Positions 41,915-42,833 of a stretch of DNA of 42,833 nucleotides are shown piece after piece (the first letter of the stretch is position 1; each line of letters starts with the position of its first letter). This DNA is from Flavobacteriales bacterium (lineage in GTDB: Bacteria > Bacteroidota > Bacteroidia > JACJYZ01), in contig JAGQZQ010000017.1 of NCBI GenBank assembly GCA_020435415.1, positions 1 to 42,833 on the forward strand, read 5' to 3'. A program made the translations under genes and the position numbers. A model generated the notes under the pieces. It saw nothing but the letters and a program-made list of their open reading frames with translations. It did no database searches and was not told the origin of the DNA.

Positions 41915-42833
41915 ATGATGAGAACCGACCGACTGCTGCTTGCCTTTTTCCTCCTTTCCGTCACACCTGTATTTGCCGGTAAAAGCCCGGGGCGTACCTT
42001 AGTCAACACAACCACCCAACAAAAAACATCGTCTGCCGATTGTGATCCGCCAACCGCACAGACCGACCTAGATGTAAACAATGTGCGCACCCGCTTGATG
42101 AATGGCGGCGATATGTGGTGGGATTTGAATGTGGAACGATACGAGATTCCTAAAAATTCCAATAAGCACAGCATGTTTGCAGGTTCACTATGGATCGGTG
42201 GGTTTGATTCGGGTAAACAGCTCAAGGTGGCTGCGCAGACCTACCGTCAGAATGGTACGGACTTCTGGCCCGGACCGCTATCGGCGAACGGTTCTACAGA
42301 TCAGGCGACGTGTAAAGAATGGGATACGCACTTCAAGATCAACCGGAGTGTGGTGGAGCAGTTCGTGGAGGATTACAATAACAGCCCGGGGACCTCCATT
42401 CCGGATGTGATCGCCAACTGGCCTGCCCACGGGAATACCGCCAACGGCGAGGATTACTATATGGCTCCCTTTACGGATGTGGATGGCAACGGCAGCTACG
42501 ATCCCTCCGCCGGAGATTACCCGGGCTTCGATATTGACGGAACACAGGGATGTGATGCAGGTCTTTTCGGCGACCAGGCCATCTGGTGGGTCTTCAACGA
42601 TCGGGGGAACATCCACACGGAGACCGGCGCAGAACCTATCGGACTGGAGATTCACGCGCAAGCTTTCGGTTTTGCCACCAACGATGAGATCAACAACATG
42701 ACCTTTTACCGCTATAAAATTATTAACCGTTCTTCCTTCCGGTTAGACAGCACCTACTTCGGGCAATGGGCGGACCCTGACCTGGGCAACCGCCTGGATG
42801 ACTATGTAGGGTGTGATGTGGGTCGTGGACTGG
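41915..42833 (+). CDS. Large secreted protein, N-terminal part (cut by window edge)
   Basis: The frame runs open from ATG 41915 to the window end, so only ~306 residues are seen. A signal peptide (MMRTDRLLLAFFLLSVTPVFAG) is followed by a region known from very long Bacteroidota T9SS cargo proteins: TDLDVNNVRTRLMNGGDMWWDL, FAGSLWIGGFD, LKVAAQTYRQNGTDFWPGPL, and Asp/Asn-rich loops such as DVDGNGSYDPSAGDYPG that resemble calcium-binding EF-like loops. It would be expected to end in a T9SS sorting domain outside the window; this is inference. ATG 41918 is an equal start choice. A terminator-like hairpin lies just upstream. Confidence 0.82.
   Translation, partial: MMRTDRLLLAFFLLSVTPVFAGKSPGRTLVNTTTQQKTSSADCDPPTAQTDLDVNNVRTRLMNGGDMWWDLNVERYEIPKNSNKHSMFAGSLWIGGFDSGKQLKVAAQTYRQNGTDFWPGPLSANGSTDQATCKEWDTHFKINRSVVEQFVEDYNNSPGTSIPDVIANWPAHGNTANGEDYYMAPFTDVDGNGSYDPSAGDYPGFDIDGTQGCDAGLFGDQAIWWVFNDRGNIHTETGAEPIGLEIHAQAFGFATNDEINNMTFYRYKIINRSSFRLDSTYFGQWADPDLGNRLDDYVGCDVGRGL

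Noticed and set aside
1-42833. tRNA, rRNA or known riboswitch genes
   Set aside because: No cloverleaf with a conserved T-loop, no rRNA core words and no recognisable riboswitch core were found by eye; a covariance-model scan would be needed to be sure.

Overview
The window looks like chromosomal DNA from a member of the Bacteroidota, probably an order such as Flavobacteriales; this is inferred from gene content, not from a marker tree. The signs are a fused MurF-alanine racemase, the long (645 aa) form of IspG, a DUF4271 gene next to hemD, a sdhC-sdhA-sdhB set with one cytochrome b subunit, several proteins with a type IX secretion (T9SS) C-terminal sorting domain, SprB-type repeats, and TAnnTTTG -7 boxes close to start codons. 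No rRNA, tRNA, CRISPR array, transposase or phage gene was seen.

Layout. 1-760: 3' part of an OmpA-type outer-membrane gene. 1111-3594: murF-alr. 3615-4538 (-): meaB GTPase. 5027-6935: two glycosyltransferases, facing waaL (6859-8469, -). Then a long minus-strand series from 15061 down to 6859: an anchor-V/T9SS gene broken by an amber codon, a haem-motif lipoprotein, YceI, a DUF5777 barrel, DUF4271, hemD, rnpA, a C-terminal processing protease and waaL. 15233-18423: glutaryl-CoA-type dehydrogenase and ispG, closed by a strong two-way terminator. 18520-28271 (-): two paralogous T9SS surface proteins, one with about 20 SprB repeats and one with two. 28418-31989 (-): sdhCAB. 32096-33963: Xaa-Pro peptidase and a DUF4382 lipoprotein. 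34580-36634 (-): 7TM-SpoIIE phosphatase, followed by an overlapping 43-aa membrane protein and a NUDIX hydrolase. 36762-38192: DUF2279 protein and an unknown membrane protein. 38236-40075 (-): lemA with two TPM-domain genes. 40583-41221 (-): a beta-barrel-like protein. 41915 to the edge: N-terminal part of another large secreted protein.

Most genes are housekeeping or envelope functions: wall precursor synthesis, LPS assembly, T9SS surface proteins, respiration, isoprenoids and haem. The least explained part lies between genes. There is a family of about 330-440 bp, hairpin-rich, non-coding elements with GCRTTGACCACTT ends, at 4591-4987, 40240-40569, 41309-41705 and, degenerate, 25307-25748. 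The two best copies are both 397 bp, lie in opposite orientation, and carry the same 28-nt hairpin insert in opposite arms. A different compound palindrome lies at 821-981. These look like non-autonomous mobile or REP/MITE-like elements; no enzyme that could move them is visible here.
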